A stretch of 64,000 nucleotides of DNA from Cranoglanis bouderius (GCA_023630585.1 CM042568.1:4910516-4974515); one strand, 5' to 3'. Shown: positions 1-12,639, counted from the stretch's first letter. The notes: generated by a model not told the origin, from the sequence alone. A program made the numbers and translations.

Positions 1-1155
1 GACTGATAAAACATTGCCTGGTCTTTTACCAATCTTCAACTTTCCGGTTTAATATTAACTGAAGTTCTTGACCTGTATCTGCATGGTTTTATGCTTTGCA
101 CTAGTGCCACATAATTGGCTGAATGGATAATTGTATGAATGTGCAGGTGTACAGGTGTTCCTATTCACATAGGTGGTGAGTGTACAAAGATCATAAATAT
201 AATTATGAGAATCAATAAAATCTTAAAGAAGACAAATTAGCCAATATTAGACTCATTAAATTCATCTAAAAGATGAGGAATTAGGAGATGTAAGCGATAC
301 TGTAGCTCCAGTTGAGTGAACACCCACAAAAGCACACAAGAAATCCCCACATCTCTATTTTGGCACAATCATGTTGTTTCTACCTGTCATGATCTTGTCT
401 GTCCCTCTGCCTGTTTCCCTTCTCAGTGGCGACTCTGCCGTTGTCTCAGCATGCACATTAAGGCCAAATCAGAGTACATTTGTAATTTGAACTTGAACTT
501 GGACACCCTCTGGCAGTCGCAAGAGGTAATACCAGCTACAGTATGTGCTATTTCTTCATTATTGTCCCAAAGATTGAATCCACTACCAAGAACTGTTGTC
601 CCTATTACTACTACTGTATGGAGAGATTTATGTTGGTATTGTTATATACAATACAGGTGTCCATGTTATTCTAGTTTCAATGAACAAGAAAATACATTAA
701 TAGATTATTTCTGATTGTTAAAATGTGTAGATAAATTTTATATACCAGGAGAGATTATGCGTACAGCATAATTTCAACTGTATAAAAACGAGAAGTTTAT
801 TGATTGACCCAGTTTGACAATCTGGATTAGGATCTTTATCTTGCAACCACAAGAAATTACAATTAATGTTCCATGACTGTCAAATAAATGTCTCATCACA
901 GAGAACTTCATAATATCGATGATTATTCAGTTTATATTTTTATTTTATGATATTTGAAATTGGCACCTGATTCATTTAGTGTGGTTGCCTATATCTTGTT
1001 TCTTAATGGATTATAAATAATTGAATTCACTGAATATACCTAATTACACATGAAACCTTTATATTCAAGAGACAAATGTCAATGAATAATTAAACAGAAA
1101 GAAATAAAGACATAGCGTATATACATAGAAAATAAGCTGTTGATACTTACAGCTA
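1..1155. other. AT-rich stretch, no gene recognised
   Basis: I see no convincing exon, RNA gene or transposon end here. A 132-codon open frame at 316-714 begins on GTG, has no recognisable domain and is not supported. The stretch ends at the TA target site of the Tc1-like element that follows. Confidence 0.4.
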
Positions 1156-3099
1156 CAGTCCCCTCCGAAATTACTGGAACGGCAAGGCCAATTAATTTGT
1201 CTTTGCTGTAGACTGAAGACATTTGGGTTTGAGATCACAAGATGAATATGAGAAGAGAGTTTAAAATTTCAGCTTTTATTTCCTGTTATTTATATGTAGA
1301 TGTGTTAAACGACATAGCACATTTTGTATCAGACCACCCAGTTTGCAGGCGAGCAGAAATATTAGAAAATGACAGATATTTCTTGTTACCCAGGTCTTGT
1401 TACCCTGTTAGATTAATTGTTTAAACAGTAAATCGCTTGGAACATCTACTCTTGGTTTTAGTCTTCTGTTAAGACTGAATTTGTTGTTAAAAAGGATAAC
1501 ATGAAGATCAGAGAGCTGTCTATGGGAGAAAAGAGGGAAAATCAATCAGAGGCACTGCACAAACATTGGGCATAGTTGATACAACAGTTTGTAAAGTTTG
1601 GAAGAAAGAAAGCACTGGTGTACTGAGCAGCAGACACCGAATAGTTCGGCCAAGGAAAACAACAACAGCTAATGACAGAAACATTGTGAGAGCTGTGAAG
1701 AAAACCCCAAAAACAACAGTCAGTGACATCACCAACAGCCTCCACATATTTGTGCATCCTCATTTCCTTTCCTCGATTCCTTTCCTTGCATCTTAGATCC
1801 ACCTCCTTAGGATGTGAGGGAAGGATGTGAGGATGAGATGCGAGGAGAGAGGAATCAAAGCAAATCAGATGGAATATCCTCGCTCTCTCAAGCATCACCT
1901 CAAAGCGACATCAATTAATGATGATTGTGCTCCGCTGGATTACCTCACTGCACTTCAGGGATCTCCCGTTATGATTTTTTTTTTAAATATTGATGTGCTG
2001 TTATGTTGTTGTTTAATAACAACATTCTTAATAAAGATAGTATTAAGATAGTATGTGAAATATCTGAGTTATTCAACAATGAATTAATGAGCAATACATA
2101 AATTATCACATCTTTTGTGTAGCTTTGCATATCCAAACATTCAAGGATCAATTAATGACGATACTCATTGTAAGCATATTATTATTTAATTATATTTCAT
2201 GCAAAATTCCATCACATCATCAAAGGACTTTTTGTTTGAGATTGTGGCAGATGTAAAGGAGGAGGGGAATTTAAAATGTGCATCAGGTTTTTCGACAAGA
2301 AACACTTCCGCATAGGATACACCTGTGTATCCTCGCTCCTAGCTCCTCTGGAAGCTTCCTCACTCCTCGTTCCTTGCCTCCTCGTGATGCATCTCAGAAT
2401 TGAGATGTCCTTCAAGATGGTTGACGTCGATCGATTTCCGGGTCACGGGTTGGAGGACAGAGGTGCGAGGAAACGAGGAAGCATCAATTTGAGTATTGAG
2501 AAGCACCCAAGGTATCACAATCCACCGTTCGAAGAAGACATCGAGAGCAGAAATATAGAGGCCATACCATACCACAAAATGCAAACCACTCATCAGCAGT
2601 AAGAATCAGAAAGCCAGAATGGAACTCACAAGAAATACAAAGATGAGCCACAAAAGTTCTGGAAACAAGATTAGCCTATACCAGATAGAAAGGCCAAAGT
2701 GTGGAGAAAGAAAGGATCTGCTCATGATCCAAAACATACAAGCTCATCTGTGAGAAATGGTGGAGGTAGTGTCATGGCTTGGGATTCTGGAACAGGCTCA
2801 CTAATCTTTATTGATGATGTAAATCATGATGGTAGCAGCAGAATGAATTCAGACGTTTACAGGAACATTTTTCTCCCAATTTACAGAGAAATGCATCCAA
2901 ATTAATTAATTAATTCCTATACTTTTGCTCACCTAAAAATTGGGTGGTCTGATACAAAAATGTAAATACCAGGAAATGAAAGCTGAAATCCTAAATTCTC
3001 ATCTCATATCCATCTTTTGATCTCAAACCCCAATGTCTTTGGTGTATAGCACAAACAGATTAATTGGCCTTGCCATTCCAATAGTTTAGGAGGGGACTG
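1156..3099 (+). mobile_element. Degenerate Tc1-like transposon with long terminal inverted repeats
   Basis: Both ends read CAGTCCCCTCC next to TA dinucleotides (1154-1155 and 3100-3101), as expected for Tc1/mariner insertion. The terminal inverted repeats run about 1156-1350 and 2930-3099 and are clearly homologous but diverged. Plus-strand transposase remnants lie at about 1503-1742 (helix-turn-helix part: MGEKR, then VDTTVCKVWKK) and 2511-2905 (WRKKGSAHDP and a GGGSVMAW block). Stops and a nested insertion (1743-2510) break the frame, so no active protein is predicted. Confidence 0.8.
1743..2510. mobile_element. Unclassified insertion nested in the Tc1-like element
   Basis: The transposase reading is interrupted after a segment encoding ITNSLH and resumes near 2511. 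The intervening 770 bp is unlike Tc1. It is rich in CCTC/GAGG blocks and carries inverted versions of a TTCCTCG-type sequence near both ends (about 1755-1780 and 2470-2490), suggesting a nonautonomous DNA element. I cannot name the family; boundaries are approximate. Confidence 0.45.
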
Positions 3100-3539
3100 T
3101 ATATAACGCTTTACACTAAAGTTCCCTTAAATGACATTATTTAACCCATTAAATAACATGAACAAACTGTGAATTCCAGCATTAATACACCATCAATAAC
3201 ATTAACAAAGCAACTAACACTTAACTATTAACTGTTTGTTTGTTTGTTTGTTTTTCAGATTAATTATTAAGAAATTACAGAGGCTGCTGGGCAAGTAAGT
3301 TTTGATCCAGTGTGATCTCTGTGTGCTGTCATGTTCTCTGTCATATTTAATCTATAGTGTAGTTTACAGAGTAAAACTAGTATATCAGTTCAAATCTGTT
3401 TATATTTAAGTATTCATATTCATGTTCAATATTTTTTTTTTTTTTTACACTTATCAGTAGAGAATCTGAAAGTGAAGTTATTAATAGATGTTATGTTTAT
3501 CTTATTTATTGACTAAATTTAGTTGGGTCTATAACTGAT
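3100..3539. other. Non-coding stretch, nothing firmly recognised
   Basis: A pyrimidine tract plus CAG near 3258 and a CAAG/GTAAG-like donor near 3295 could frame a small non-coding exon, but nothing else supports a gene. Poly-T runs and AT-rich sequence fill the rest. Confidence 0.3.
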
Positions 3540-4460
3540 TATAGTTATAGGCTTTGTAAACTCAGAAGAAAGGTGTTTCTCTTGTAATAACAGTTAATGA
3601 TTACAATACAGTAAACAGTTTCATGATGAATCTTATGAGACACACCATACAAACAGCGCTTCACGTTATCTTTGATATGGCTTAATGAGACAGCAGTTTC
3701 TTGAATAAAGATGTACTCATAAAAGGAAATTTTATGGTTTTTTAAACTAGGCAAACAAGTTCAATAAGAAGAGTCAATTTGGGTGCAGTCTCTCATCCCA
3801 TGAGTCATTGTGGATCCGTAGCCTATCCTGGAAACACTTGGGGTGAGGCAGAAATACACTCTGGATGGGACGCCAGTTCATGGCAGGGCACCACGAACAC
3901 ACTTTCACACACTCCTTCACACCTAGGGCCAATTTATCTTAGTCAATCCACCTATCAGCATGTTTTTGGGAGGTGAGAAAACTGGAGAACCCAGAAGAAA
4001 CCCACATGGACATGGGGAGAACACGCACAGAAACTCCTCACAGATAGTAACCCTAGCTCAGGAACCCTGGAACTGTGAGGCTGACAATGCTACCCGCTGC
4101 ATCACCATGTGGCCCAAAATGGCTGCCCAAAAAGGACTTTTATTTAATATAAATGTACATCTTGTGTAGCAAGACTTTATTAGCAACCTGCTGCATCAAG
4201 TATTTGATAGAGAGGGTGAGAATGGTACTGTGTGGTGAATGATATTTGCTTTCATTCAGACAATGTAGATGATACACAGCTTAGACAGGGCGCTGCCGGC
4301 TATTTTATTTGCAGTGTTGACGTTCCAGGAGCGGTTTAATAGGTAATTATATCAAAACAATGAGTTTAAATGGTTCCAAAGCCCATGGTCCAAATTCTTG
4401 GCTGGGATTGAAACAAATCAAATCTATAATCACAAAACTAAAAATACAATCTCAGGTTAA
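3530..4460. repeat. Segment duplicated at 40960-41470
   Basis: Blocks at about 3530-3600 and 4160-4450 align collinearly with about 40965-41035 and 41150-41470. Shared landmarks include ATAGGC..TTTGTAAA, AGACTTTATTA.CAAC, GATATTTGCTTTC and GCGGTTTAATA. Both copies are followed by the same family of Tc1-like element. This is an old segmental duplication flanking the lectin cluster. The copy here also contains a dispersed repeat at 3780-4120. Confidence 0.65.
3780..4120 (+). repeat. Dispersed fish-type repeat (unnamed)
   Basis: The stretch has the wording of a repeat common in fish genomes: GGATGGGACGCCAG, GGCACCACGAACACAC, TTTTTGGGAGG, then CATGGGGAGAACACGCACAG and a TGTGAGGC.GACAATGCTACCC end. 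It is absent from the duplicate at 40960-41470, so it inserted after that duplication or was lost there. Open frames in it (3779-3976, 3960-4169) are not genes. Confidence 0.6.
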
Positions 4461-4564
4461 AAATCAGAACACAGTTGGAATGCAACATGGAGAAAATAGA
4501 ACTGGTAAACAAAGGCCAAAAATAAAAACACTACAGCTCCTCAAATAAGTAATCACCCCCTTAA

Positions 4565-5912
4565 ACATTTTGGGATTTTTACTATTTGTTTTAAACAATT
4601 TATGTAACAAGGACTCAGAACATTTCCCCTCTCCTTCAGCAGAGATCAAACTGATTTGCAAATCTCATAAACCCATATTTTAATCACAGTAGAACATAGA
4701 AAACATATCAAATGTTTAAACTGAGGAAATATACCATTTTAAAAAAAAAGGTAATTTTGAATTTGATGGCCGCAACACATCTAAAAAAAAGTTGGGACGG
4801 GGGCAACAAAAGGCTGGAAAAGTAAGTGTTACTAAAAAGAAACAGCTGGAGGTTAATTGGCAACAGGTCAGTAACATGATTGGGTATAAAAAGAGTATCT
4901 TATAGAGGCAGAGTCTCTCAGAAGTAAAGATGGAATGGAATCTGGATGGAAGCATATGTTGCTCTAAAACCTGTATATACCTTTCAGCATTGATGGGGCC
5001 TTTCAAGATGTGCAAGCTGCCCATTCCATAGGCACTAATGCACCCCCATACCATCAGAGATGCAGGCTTTTGAACTGAGAGCTGATAAAAAGCCGGATGG
5101 TCCCTCTCCTCTTTAGTCCTCGTTAGTTTAGAAATTATATAATTTCAAATTTCGATTTGTCTGACCACAGAACAGTTTTCCACTTTGCCTCCATTCATTT
5201 TAAATGGGCTTTGGCCCAGAGAAGATGGCGGAATTTCTGGATCATGTTCACATATGGCTTCTTCTTTGCATGATAGAGCTTTAACCAGTATTTGTGGATG
5301 GTACGGCGAACTCTGTTCACAGACAGTAAGTTCTGGAAGTGTTTCTGAGCCCATGCAGTGATTTCCATTACAGAATCATGTCTGTTTTTAATGCAGTGCC
5401 ACCTGAGGACCCGAAGATCACGGGCATGCAAAATTGATTTTCACCCTTGTCCCTTATGCACAGAGATTTCTCCAGATTCTCAGAATCTTTTGATATTATT
5501 TAGATGATGAGATATTCATAGTATTCGCAATTTAACATTGAGGAACATTATTCTGAAATTGTTCTACAAATTGTAGACGCAGTGTTTCGCAGATTGGTGA
5601 ACCTCTGCCCATCTTTAATTCTGAAAGACTAAGAAAGACTAAGATACTCTTTTTATACCCAATCATGTTACTGACCTGTTGCCAATTAACCTCCAGTTGT
5701 TTCTTTTTAGTAACATTTTTGAGACGTGTTGCGGCCATCAAATTAAAAATTACCTTATTTTTTTCTTAAAATGGTACATTTCCACAGTTTAAACATTTGA
5801 TATGTTTTCTATGTTCTATTGTGAATAACATATGGGTTTATGAGATTTGCAAATCATTGCATTGTTTTTATTTACATTTTACAGTCCCAACTTTTTTGGA
5901 ACTGGGGTTATA
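4565..5912 (-). mobile_element. Decayed Tc1-like transposon, minus-strand transposase
   Basis: The right end reads GTCCCAACTTTTTTGGAAC at about 5883-5902. Long inverted ends (about 4640-4931 and 5588-5910) share TGGCCGCAACAC.TCT and AATTGGCAACAGGTCAGTAAC. Between them, on the minus strand, are transposase pieces: a helix-turn-helix-like part at 5195-5431 (RTIHKYWLKLYHAKKKP) and an MVWGCISAYGMG.LHILKG block at 4925-5054. Stops and frame changes make it inactive. Confidence 0.8.
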
Positions 5913-6049
5913 TAAATGTATGTATTCACTGCATTAGAAAACAGCATTTCAAACCAAGTGGCATTTAATTTTAAAAAAAGTTACCCAAAGCACTTTTTTT
6001 TCAAGGAAAAAAAAATAGATTATGTTTAAAACTATTTTAAAAATAATAA

Positions 6050-7056
6050 CTCATATACTGCTCATAATTAAACAAAGAATTATTTGGACACTTAAGACTA
6101 TTCTAGTTGTCACAGTTAATCCATAGTGAATGTGATGAACTATACCATGTGGTTATTCCGCAGGATAATTATGAGTAAAATCAAGAAGAAAAAAAAAAGA
6201 AAAAAAAACAGGCGAGAAACAGATTGCTTCATACATCAGAGAGAATTCAATTAGAACACAAACTATTTCAAACAGGATCAACAATCATGGGTACAGAGGG
6301 AAAGTAATGCTGCGGAAACCATTCATCAGCCTCAAGAATAAGAAAATAAGGGTAAAATTTGCAAAAGAACATCCACAGAAAGACAGCAGTGTCTTACTTT
6401 AAGATGAAACCAAATTGAACTTGGATGGATCTGATAGTAGAGGGTTTGTGTGGAGAAAGCCAGGAAAACAAGAGTGGTCACCAACCCTGTTCCTGGAGAT
6501 CTACCTTCCTGAAGACTTTAGCTCCAACCAAAATCGTGCCCACCTGACCATTTAATCATTGCCTTAAGAAGTTCTTGATCAACTAAAACAAGAGGGTTAG
6601 ATTTTGGTTTTAAATTAAACCTGCAGGAAGGTAGATCTCAAGGAAGATGGGATGCAATGGAGAAGATCGTGTCCATTGTTGATGCTCTAGTGTGGATGAA
6701 CTAAAAGTTTTGTTGGTTGAAATGTGGAGGAAACTTCCACCACAGCTGTTACAGAAACTGGTTGATTCCATGCCCAGACGTTGTCAAGACTTTCTGCGAA
6801 ACAAAGGATGGCTTTTAACTATTAAGCGTCCAAATAATTTTTTGTCTAATTATGACCAGTATATATATTCTTTTTATATTCTTAAAAATAACAACCTGTT
6901 TTGGGGGAAATACTGTATTTTTGCTGGAAAGGTGTGCTTTTGGTATCTTTCTTTAAAATAATTGGCACTTGACATGCTGTTTTCTAATGCAGTGAAATTC
7001 ATGCATTTGTATGTGTCCAAATATTTAAGTGTCCAAATACTTTTCGGGGCACTGTA
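6050..7056 (+). mobile_element. Tc1-like relic upstream of gene A
   Basis: The right end reads AAGTGTCCAAATACTTTTCGGGGCACTGTA (7019-7048), a Tc1-type terminus. Plus-strand transposase relics include QSWVQRE near 6280 and a C-terminal stretch near 6690-6830 encoding PPQLLQKLVDSMPRR. The same family, inverted, lies upstream of genes B (17000-17800) and D (27500-28220), and a truncated piece lies upstream of gene C (24235-24353). The element was therefore part of the unit that duplicated with the lectin gene. Confidence 0.75.
6472..6645. mobile_element. Short nonautonomous repeat nested in Tc1 relic
   Basis: Its ends are inverted versions of each other: GATCTACCTTCCTG near 6499 and CAGGAAGGTAGATCTC near 6622. 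This resembles the many short fish DNA elements that begin with a CCTGTTCCTGGAGATCTACC-type end. It interrupts the transposase homology and has no coding capacity. Confidence 0.55.
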
Positions 7057-7301
7057 CAGTTGTAGTTTTGCCTCATATTATATTTTTCATCTTTAATCCA
7101 TACAGTCTGAATATACAGCAGCAGTAACCTTGAACATTTTAAATCATTTACAAGTCCAAACATTTCCATGCCATCTGTCAGCCTTAATATTACCATATTC
7201 TTGTCCTTTCATCTTCAAGAATCATTTTATATATGCAATAATCATAAATTCAAGGTCAGATGATTATGATGATGAATAAATGATGTTATTTTTATTTAAA
7301 A

Positions 7302-7333
7302 GGGGGAAGTTTCTATCAGCATCACTATATAAG
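7302..7333 (+). promoter_or_regulatory. Gene A core promoter: TATA box and upstream conserved block
   Basis: TATATAAG at 7326-7333 precedes a predicted non-coding exon 1 ending at 7388 (GATTAGAT, then GTAAGTGG donor). At 7302-7313, just upstream, lies GGGGGAAGTTTCT. The same block sits at the same distance in genes B, C and F. It resembles, without perfectly matching, a Rel/NF-kB site. Transcription probably starts near 7355-7360; this is inferred from TATA spacing. Confidence 0.65.
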
Positions 7334-7464
7334 CATCACCACTTACCTCAGTGTGTTACATCAAGCAAGAAGAGACTCCCGATTAGATGTAAGTGGAATT
7401 TTGGTGAGGTATGACATATAAAATTCTTATTACATTAACACAAATCATGCTTTTCTTGCAGTGC

Positions 7465-7497
7465 ATGAAAATTCAGAACTATGGCTCGTCAGACTGA
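7465..7497 (+). promoter_or_regulatory. Ten-codon upstream ORF overlapping gene A start
   Basis: Exon 2 begins at 7462 and carries an ATG at 7465, 16 bases before and out of frame with the main ATG (7481). It reads MKIQNYGSSD then TGA at 7495-7497, so it overlaps the lectin start. Equivalent frames exist in genes B (16604-16636), C (23782-23814), F (44827-44859) and G (52323-52355). It may damp translation; that is inference. Confidence 0.6.
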
Positions 7498-10120
7498 AGT
7501 GATGTTATTTCTTATTCTCGCCGCAGCAGCAACAGCTTTGGGTAAGCTCTTGTTTGGTTTTGCTTGTTTAACAAAATATCATATTATTATTACTATGCTG
7601 TGATTATAGACAAATGAATGCTTTCTGAACATCAGAAAATCTGTATAAGAAATGTAGAAAAAATTATTTCACAAAAATGATGACCTTTACCTATTTTCCT
7701 TTTAAGCTAATGTGGTGGATCCTCAGTCAGGTAAAATTAAAATTAAAGCTTGAAAATCATCAGTAGATTAGTTATTGTGACCATCAGCATTAACATTTCT
7801 CTGTCTTTTTTCTGGTTTCTAGCGGCTGATTTTGATAAGATCGTGAAAGGTAATTAAAATACCTGCACAGATCAGCATGCTATTAAGAATCCATGATTAG
7901 TACCATCTTTACTGATTTTTTTTAAAGATTATTTCCTATTACAGAAGTTATATAAACATACAAAGCTACTGAGATAACATTGTGGTTATTTTTTAATAAG
8001 TTGTGACCACAGATTTTTATATTGATGCCAAAAGTTAATATATTAAGGCCACAAGTTAACGTATTAAAGGTGCAATAGTCATTTTTTAAATTCCTTACTT
8101 GTACAAATAACCTTGAAGTTAAAAAAAAAAAGAAACAACGACAGTGGGTTAAGTAATGGCCTTAGCAAAAGTGTATAAAGTCGCTGAGAAAACCTGTTTG
8201 GAAAAACAAGCTCCTGTCCGGAATACTTGTGTTTGGATGTCAGTCATTTTATAGACACTCTAGTCTACGGCACACTGTAGATCCTGGTGGGAATCTTTCA
8301 AATGTCTTACGTAATTCACCTTTAAGGCCATGATTTAACATATCAAGGGCACGAGTTACTGTCATTTAATGTGGCCACAAATTAATATATCGAGGCCAGG
8401 AATGAATATATTTTGGCCAAGAGTTAATACATTAAGGTATCTCATGGATACAAATTATGTTGATGATGTTGTTATGTTGATTATGTGGCCTGCAGTTAAT
8501 TATTTGTTAATAAAACATATTTAAGAATATGATTAAGCTGACACAGGCTAATATTATATCCTTTTGACAACGCCAGTATGTCTTTATGCATCATTCCAAG
8601 ATTGAAGAAAAGATTAACATCTCCGTGCTGGGTTTCCAGTGACCAAAATAGTGTAATTCAATTGATTTCTCTGTTCTAAGCTTGCCACAAGTAAAGTATT
8701 TAATGGCTAACTAATAGATCTCCCAAGCTTGTCACATCTTATTAAAATATAACCACCATCAGCTCAGCAGCTCCATTTCAAACAATTTATTGACTAATTT
8801 TTTTCTTTAATACCAATGAGTCAGAAGCCGAAGAACGTCAAGTAAACAGCAAGTGTTCCACATGCTGTCCACTTGGCTGGGTGAAATATGAGAGACGTTG
8901 CTTCTTGTATCAGGCCGCCAGAGTGGACTGGGCTTCTGCTGAGGTTCAATTCAATTCATTTCACCTGTATTTACATTTGTTTTTATAGAAGAGTGAGAAA
9001 TGTTATGAAAGTCTTATTTTTTAGCATATCAGTGATGGAATTGGTATTATATATACATACACATATAAGTTTTAATATCTTCTACATCCTGGATTCAATG
9101 CTAGTTCATGTCAGTAGTTTTTAATATAACTGGATCAAATGGCATAAAAAGTGGATTCCCTCAGCACAATTTTTTAAACAATCTACGTAAAAATTAGGCA
9201 CATTATTAAAATATGTTCAATAGTATTTTTGAGAATTATTCTTTTTTTTCTTCTTCTTCTTTTTTTGTAATTTCCTGAACTTAAAATTGACAACTGATAC
9301 TATTTCTAGGAATAATACCATTGCTACTGGTGGGTTATAGATTGTCAATGATCCACCAAAATAAAAATTAAAAAAAAAAAAAAACCCTCCTGTTTTAGCT
9401 TATGAAATTACAATTATTTATGAAAACTTGCTTATAAAGAGCCAGGGAGGCTTCCTTAGAATATGCAAAAATGTGCATAATAACTGCAGTTAATGAACAT
9501 GCAATTGATGCTACAGCTCTTTTTCTTTTTCTAGAAACACTGTCTGGATCGTGGAGCACACTTGGTCTCAATACACAGTGAAAAAGAATATCAGCTGGTT
9601 AAGGCTGTTATCCGTGCTTATGACCACCAAGAGAATCCAACATGGATCGGCCTCAATGGCTGTCAGAAGGTTAGCTAAGAATAAAACACTTCCTGATCTC
9701 AGTCAAATATGTGAACAGGGACTCACATAACTGTATAATGTTTTATTTATTGACTTAAACATTTTTTAATAGAATATTACACCCTGTGATTTTTCACTGT
9801 TCATCCTTTCAGAGAAATAACTTTTTTTGGTCTGATGGCACCAAATTGACTTACACCAAGTGGAATCAACATGAACCCAATTTTACCTCTGGCGAGTGCT
9901 GTGTTCATATGAACGATGGCTGTGAGTAGAAACTTCCTTATGTGGCTGTGTTTCGAATGTATCCTTTATAACTTTGGTTTGATGATTCATTTTTAATTCA
10001 GTTATCATGCCATGTATAATATATATCTATGTATCTTCTTTGTCTGCAGCCATTAAAAACTGGAATGACATTCTGTGTCTTCATACCTATCCCTTTGTGT
10101 GCGCCAAGAGTATTTACTGA
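7481..10120 (+). CDS. Gene A: secreted C-type lectin (ladderlectin/nattectin-like)
   Basis: Coding exons: 7481-7541, 7707-7730, 7823-7849, 8825-8943, 9535-9669, 9813-9921 and 10050-10120. All have GT..AG borders and compatible phases and give 181 residues. Residues 1-20 form a signal peptide (MARQTEVMLFLILAAAATA). A short acidic stub follows (exons 3-4), then a long-form CTLD with Cys48, 51, 52, 63, 80, 120, 151, 152, 168 and 176. EPN at 143-145 and WND at 163-165 are the family's calcium-binding motifs; EPN usually goes with mannose-type sugars. It is predicted to be a secreted soluble lectin acting in mucus or serum. It is nearly identical to gene C on the opposite strand. The start was chosen because only this ATG gives a signal peptide in frame with the CTLD. 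Confidence 0.88.
8057..8335. mobile_element. Short element in intron 4 of gene A
   Basis: Ends read TTAAAGGTGCA at 8057 and its near inverse CACCTTTAA at 8327-8335. The insert interrupts AT-rich intron sequence made of GGCCACAAGTTAA.. units. The same insert sits in gene C (about 22950-23222) but not in B or D, so it entered before the A/C inverted duplication. It has no coding capacity. Confidence 0.6.
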
Positions 10121-10232
10121 AATGCTCCCAGCCTCACCTCATCAACTGTAATACAATGTTGAAAATGTTTTCCTTGGCACTAATGGATTTACAAAAAATA
10201 TCATTAATTGTGGCAACTTACCATAATTAGAG

Positions 10233-10238
10233 CAATAA
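10233..10238 (+). terminator. Polyadenylation signal of gene A
   Basis: AATAAA lies 113 bases after the stop codon, in the context GAGCAATAAAAGAAATC. The same context, inverted, is found after genes B, C and D. Confidence 0.65.
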
Positions 10239-10320
10239 AAGAAATCTAAAAAATAATAATAATAAATAAATAAAATAAAATTTATTTCATTAATGGGTGT
10301 CATTTTGGTGTCATTTTAAA

Positions 10321-11600
10321 TACACTCTCAGAAAAATAAATACATCTTGCTCATGCACTGATCATGCATGTAGAATCACACAATAAATGGTTTCCTCTTC
10401 AGGAAAAGCTCCAAAAAGAATACTTCCAAAAAACCCTTAAGGCAGTGGTTCTCATCATGGGTGTTAGGGACACCAGGGGTCTGAGAAGTATAATATTTAG
10501 TAATATTTATATAGTCAGATACTGTACTTTACTGAAGTGTCCCTGAAATTTATTTTGGAGTTAAAGGGTTGCATGAATTTTGAGGTCTGTACTACTTCCA
10601 GATGTGCTTTGCTCATGAGATGCACTGATCTGCTAGTTACAGGTCTGGTAAAAATGTTAACATGGCTAACAATAAATGATGGAAAACTAATGAACTGTTC
10701 CTTGAGAAGAAAATCTTGGGCTAGCTTTCTGAAGCAAAGAAGCATTCCTCCCAACTATTCTGAAAAAAGTGTGCATGTTGCGTTTTTTTTTTGTTTTTTT
10801 TTAAATACAGAATGGTGTGAAAAATAAAAAACTACAGTTAAAATTGCTGTTTCTCAGGGGGAAAAAAGCCTAGATACAATAGAATTAACGAATGACATCA
10901 AAAATAAGTCTAAAATAAGTATTTTAAGATCAGCACAGGCATTCCCTTTAACTGATCAATTTGGAAAAGCAGTAAAAAGCCGGCTCATCCACGGCCCTAT
11001 CCATTAAGAACAACACAGTATATATGCTAAGGAGACATTTTAATGTAATTGGACTTTGGCTAATTATAAGCCATCATGTCATAATCTTATAACAGGGGTG
11101 TCCAAACTACAGCAGTAGTTCACCTGTCTCTTCACTTGTTGTTATCTATGGATCTCTTTTCAGTTAGTCTTCGTCATCTTACCAAGAACAGTTTGTTTCA
11201 GTTGTTTGCATCACAGGAAACATCTGCCTAGTTTTATATCTGCAGTTACAGAAGCTTTAAAAAAATCATTTGTGAATGATAATGCATGATACTTCAACCA
11301 ACAAAAGAAAATTTTAAACTCTTTGGGAATGTTTTTTGGGATAAATCTCACACTAGTAAACAGCTCAAGAAGACCTTGTAAAATTATAAATAATAACTAG
11401 GATATGGAGATAGGAGTTTAATGATACACAAAACTTAATACACATTTTTTTTTGCAGGAAAATTAAGGCTGCCTAAATGCAGAAGACACGTATGTGTCTT
11501 ACAAATGTTTTTAAGTGTTTGTGATTTCGTCTAGTCTAGCCTCACGTCAAACAATAGAATATGATATGCAATAATTTTACCCCTATAATAAAAATCACTA
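10321..11600. repeat. 3' flank of gene A, shared with genes B and C
   Basis: No gene is seen. 10321-10760 recurs inverted at 13140-13650 (after gene B) and in pieces at 19960-20150 and 20825-20960 (after gene C). 11000-11600 recurs inverted at 19140-19800 and, more diverged, directly at 31000-31770. Small open frames such as 10537-10827 and 13159-13398 are the same repeat read on either strand and are not genes. Confidence 0.7.
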
Positions 11601-12230
<630 letters not shown>

Positions 12231-12639
12231 ACTAATAATTAATAATTACTTATATAAATTTAAAAACTATAATGTTTTTGCATCATTTATTTAATTTGGT
12301 TCTCCTTATCTAGTTTTAGGACTTAGATGAAGATCTGATCACATTTCAGGTCAAATTTATGCAGAAATACAGAAAATTGTACACAAGCTTTCTAGCGGTA
12401 CTGTATACTGCTCATAATTAGATAAAAAAAAAAAGCATTTGGACACTTAAGACTATTCTGTCACAGTTAATTAATGGCTAGTTCAGCCATGAAACCCTGT
12501 CCGTGTGTTGATTGGCTCCCTTGACGCCCATGCACAGCCTATCAGCCACGCTTCTCCATCCACGTAACCCTTTGTTATCCCGACTAACTCGCCGGCTATG
12601 GAAATTTTGCATTGTAGGCCAGCAAACGCTGACTATTGA

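Noticed and set aside
316..714. 132-codon open frame at the left end
   Set aside because: It starts on GTG, has no domain, signal peptide or splice context, and lies in unremarkable AT-rich DNA.
3257..3300. Possible small exon between CAG and GTAAG-like sites
   Set aside because: No neighbouring exon, open frame or conservation supports it.
8888..9124. 78-codon frame identical in genes A and C
   Set aside because: It begins inside the CTLD exon in the wrong frame and runs into intron 5. Identity reflects the inverted duplication.
10515..10827. Frames of 79-96 codons conserved after genes A and B, on both strands
   Set aside because: Conservation is explained by the duplicated 3' flank. Open frames exist on both strands over the same DNA and show no domain.
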